A program made the translations under genes and the position numbers. Below, piece by piece: positions 6,019 through 6,779 of a stretch of DNA of 6,779 nt. Each line of letters begins with the position of its first letter. Within the stretch, counting starts at the first letter, position 1. The notes under the pieces are model-generated. The model made no database searches and had not been told where the DNA came from. It saw only the letters and a program-made list of their open reading frames with translations. Origin of the DNA: Bacteroidia bacterium (GTDB taxonomy: Bacteria; Bacteroidota; Bacteroidia; Flavobacteriales; Flavobacteriaceae); assembly GCA_030429325.1 (NCBI GenBank), contig JAUICT010000113.1, positions 1 through 6,779 of the forward strand, in the 5' to 3' direction.

Positions 6019-6779
6019 TTACTCCGATGGAGTGTTTTCCGTTGTATCAAAAACGTGTTTGGCGTAATTGTAGCCTTTGACTTCGTACAGTTTTCGCATA
6101 TGGGTCAATCTGGACTTGAAATCCTCAAAATCCTTATCCTCTTTTTGGGACCAAACCACTTCAGATAGTGCAGTGGCCCTAGGCAATGCCATATACTCCA
6201 TATACTCCTCTGTTTTTATGTACTCAGACCAAAGGTTTCCTTGAGCACCCAAGATATAGTGTTGTTGGTCTGCCGATAATTCCTCTGGAACAGGCTCGTA
6301 GCTATATACTTTTTCAACGGGTAAGAAACCACCAATGGCCAAAGGCTCATTGTCAGTGTCTTTGGACTGATAGTGATCAAAATAACAGTTGGAATTAGGG
6401 GTCATAATCACATTGTGGTCTTGTTTTGCCGCTTCAATGCCTCCTTTTACACCTCTCCAAGACATTACCGTTGCATTGGGGGCCAAACCACCTTCCAAGA
6501 TTTCATCCCATCCAATGATTTGTTTGCCTTTACTATTGAGGTATTTTTCCATACGGGTTACAAAGTAACTTTGCAGTTCATGCTCATCCGCAAGACCTTC
6601 CTCCTTGATTCTTTTTTGGCAATTGGGGCAGCGCTCCCAGTTTTTCTTTGGGCACTCATCCCCTCCAATATGGATGTATTTGGATGGGAAAAGGGCGGTT
6701 ACCTCGTCCAATACCCCTTCCAAAAAGGCAAAGGTTTCTTCTTTTCCGGCACAGTAAACATCATTGTATACCCCCCATG
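6019..6779 (-). CDS. Beta-N-acetylhexosaminidase, GH20 (5' end outside window)
   Basis: Only the C-terminal 252 codons lie in the window. The frame is open through the right edge (first full codon 6777-6775, Trp), so the TTG at 6723 is internal and not a start. GH20 enzymes remove terminal GlcNAc or GalNAc from glycans and chitin fragments by substrate-assisted catalysis. The catalytic pair Asp40-Glu41 (fragment numbering) is in HIGGDECPK. Other pocket motifs are GWDEIL (89-94), MSWRG with Trp107, YFDHYQ (132-137) and GNLWSEYI (180-187). CPNCQKRI is typical of the Bacteroidota branch. The missing N-terminal part should hold the signal peptide and the start of the barrel; such enzymes are usually exported or lipoproteins in this phylum. 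The protein ends soon after the barrel, with no C-terminal extra domain. Confidence 0.95.
   Translation of the reverse strand, partial: WGVYNDVYCAGKEETFAFLEGVLDEVTALFPSKYIHIGGDECPKKNWERCPNCQKRIKEEGLADEHELQSYFVTRMEKYLNSKGKQIIGWDEILEGGLAPNATVMSWRGVKGGIEAAKQDHNVIMTPNSNCYFDHYQSKDTDNEPLAIGGFLPVEKVYSYEPVPEELSADQQHYILGAQGNLWSEYIKTEEYMEYMALPRATALSEVVWSQKEDKDFEDFKSRLTHMRKLYEVKGYNYAKHVFDTTENTPSE

Noticed and set aside
6019..6723. GH20 gene starting at 6723
   Set aside because: That codon is TTG within an open frame that continues to the right edge with typical GH20 residues (WGVYNDVYCAG), so the gene is partial, not short.

Overview
The window looks like chromosomal DNA of a flavobacterium (Bacteroidota, probably a marine Flavobacteriaceae). 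The evidence is moderate to low GC, minus-strand genes with almost no Shine-Dalgarno sequences, a Bacteroidota-type promoter (TTG, 21 nt, TACCTTTG), and protein sequences (kinase-only ProB, GH20, bS21) of the type seen in that phylum. No mobile element, CRISPR array, rRNA or tRNA is visible. Every gene I can support lies on the minus strand, so transcription runs from the right edge to the left.

Right part (6779 to 4814): the C-terminal half of a GH20 beta-N-acetylhexosaminidase that enters from the right edge, then, 47 nt later, a complete FMN-dependent alpha-hydroxy-acid dehydrogenase/oxidase (LldD-like). Next comes a leader region of about 340 nt with a good promoter, two hairpins and a possible short leader ORF.

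Centre (4469 to 791): a tight six-gene cluster: GNAT-family protein, ribosomal protein bS21 (rpsU), an unrecognised 63-aa basic protein ending in a CxxC motif, then proC, proB and proA. Gaps are 8, 23, 27, 3 and 9 nt, so one transcript is likely. ProB, ProA and ProC together make the full glutamate-to-proline pathway. The first three genes point to ribosome or translation functions placed ahead of proline synthesis.

Left part (790 to 1): an intergenic stretch with a weak hairpin, a tandem-repeat YegP/DUF1508 gene, a strong intrinsic terminator just after it, and about 250 nt without a clear gene. That last stretch is rich in inverted repeats and may end with the terminator of a plus-strand gene lying off the left edge.

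Most worth a second look: the GNAT protein, whose acetyl-CoA loop has lost both glycines; the divergent bS21 and its small uncharacterised neighbour; the leader upstream of the six-gene cluster, which could be an attenuator; and the competing hairpins at the left end.
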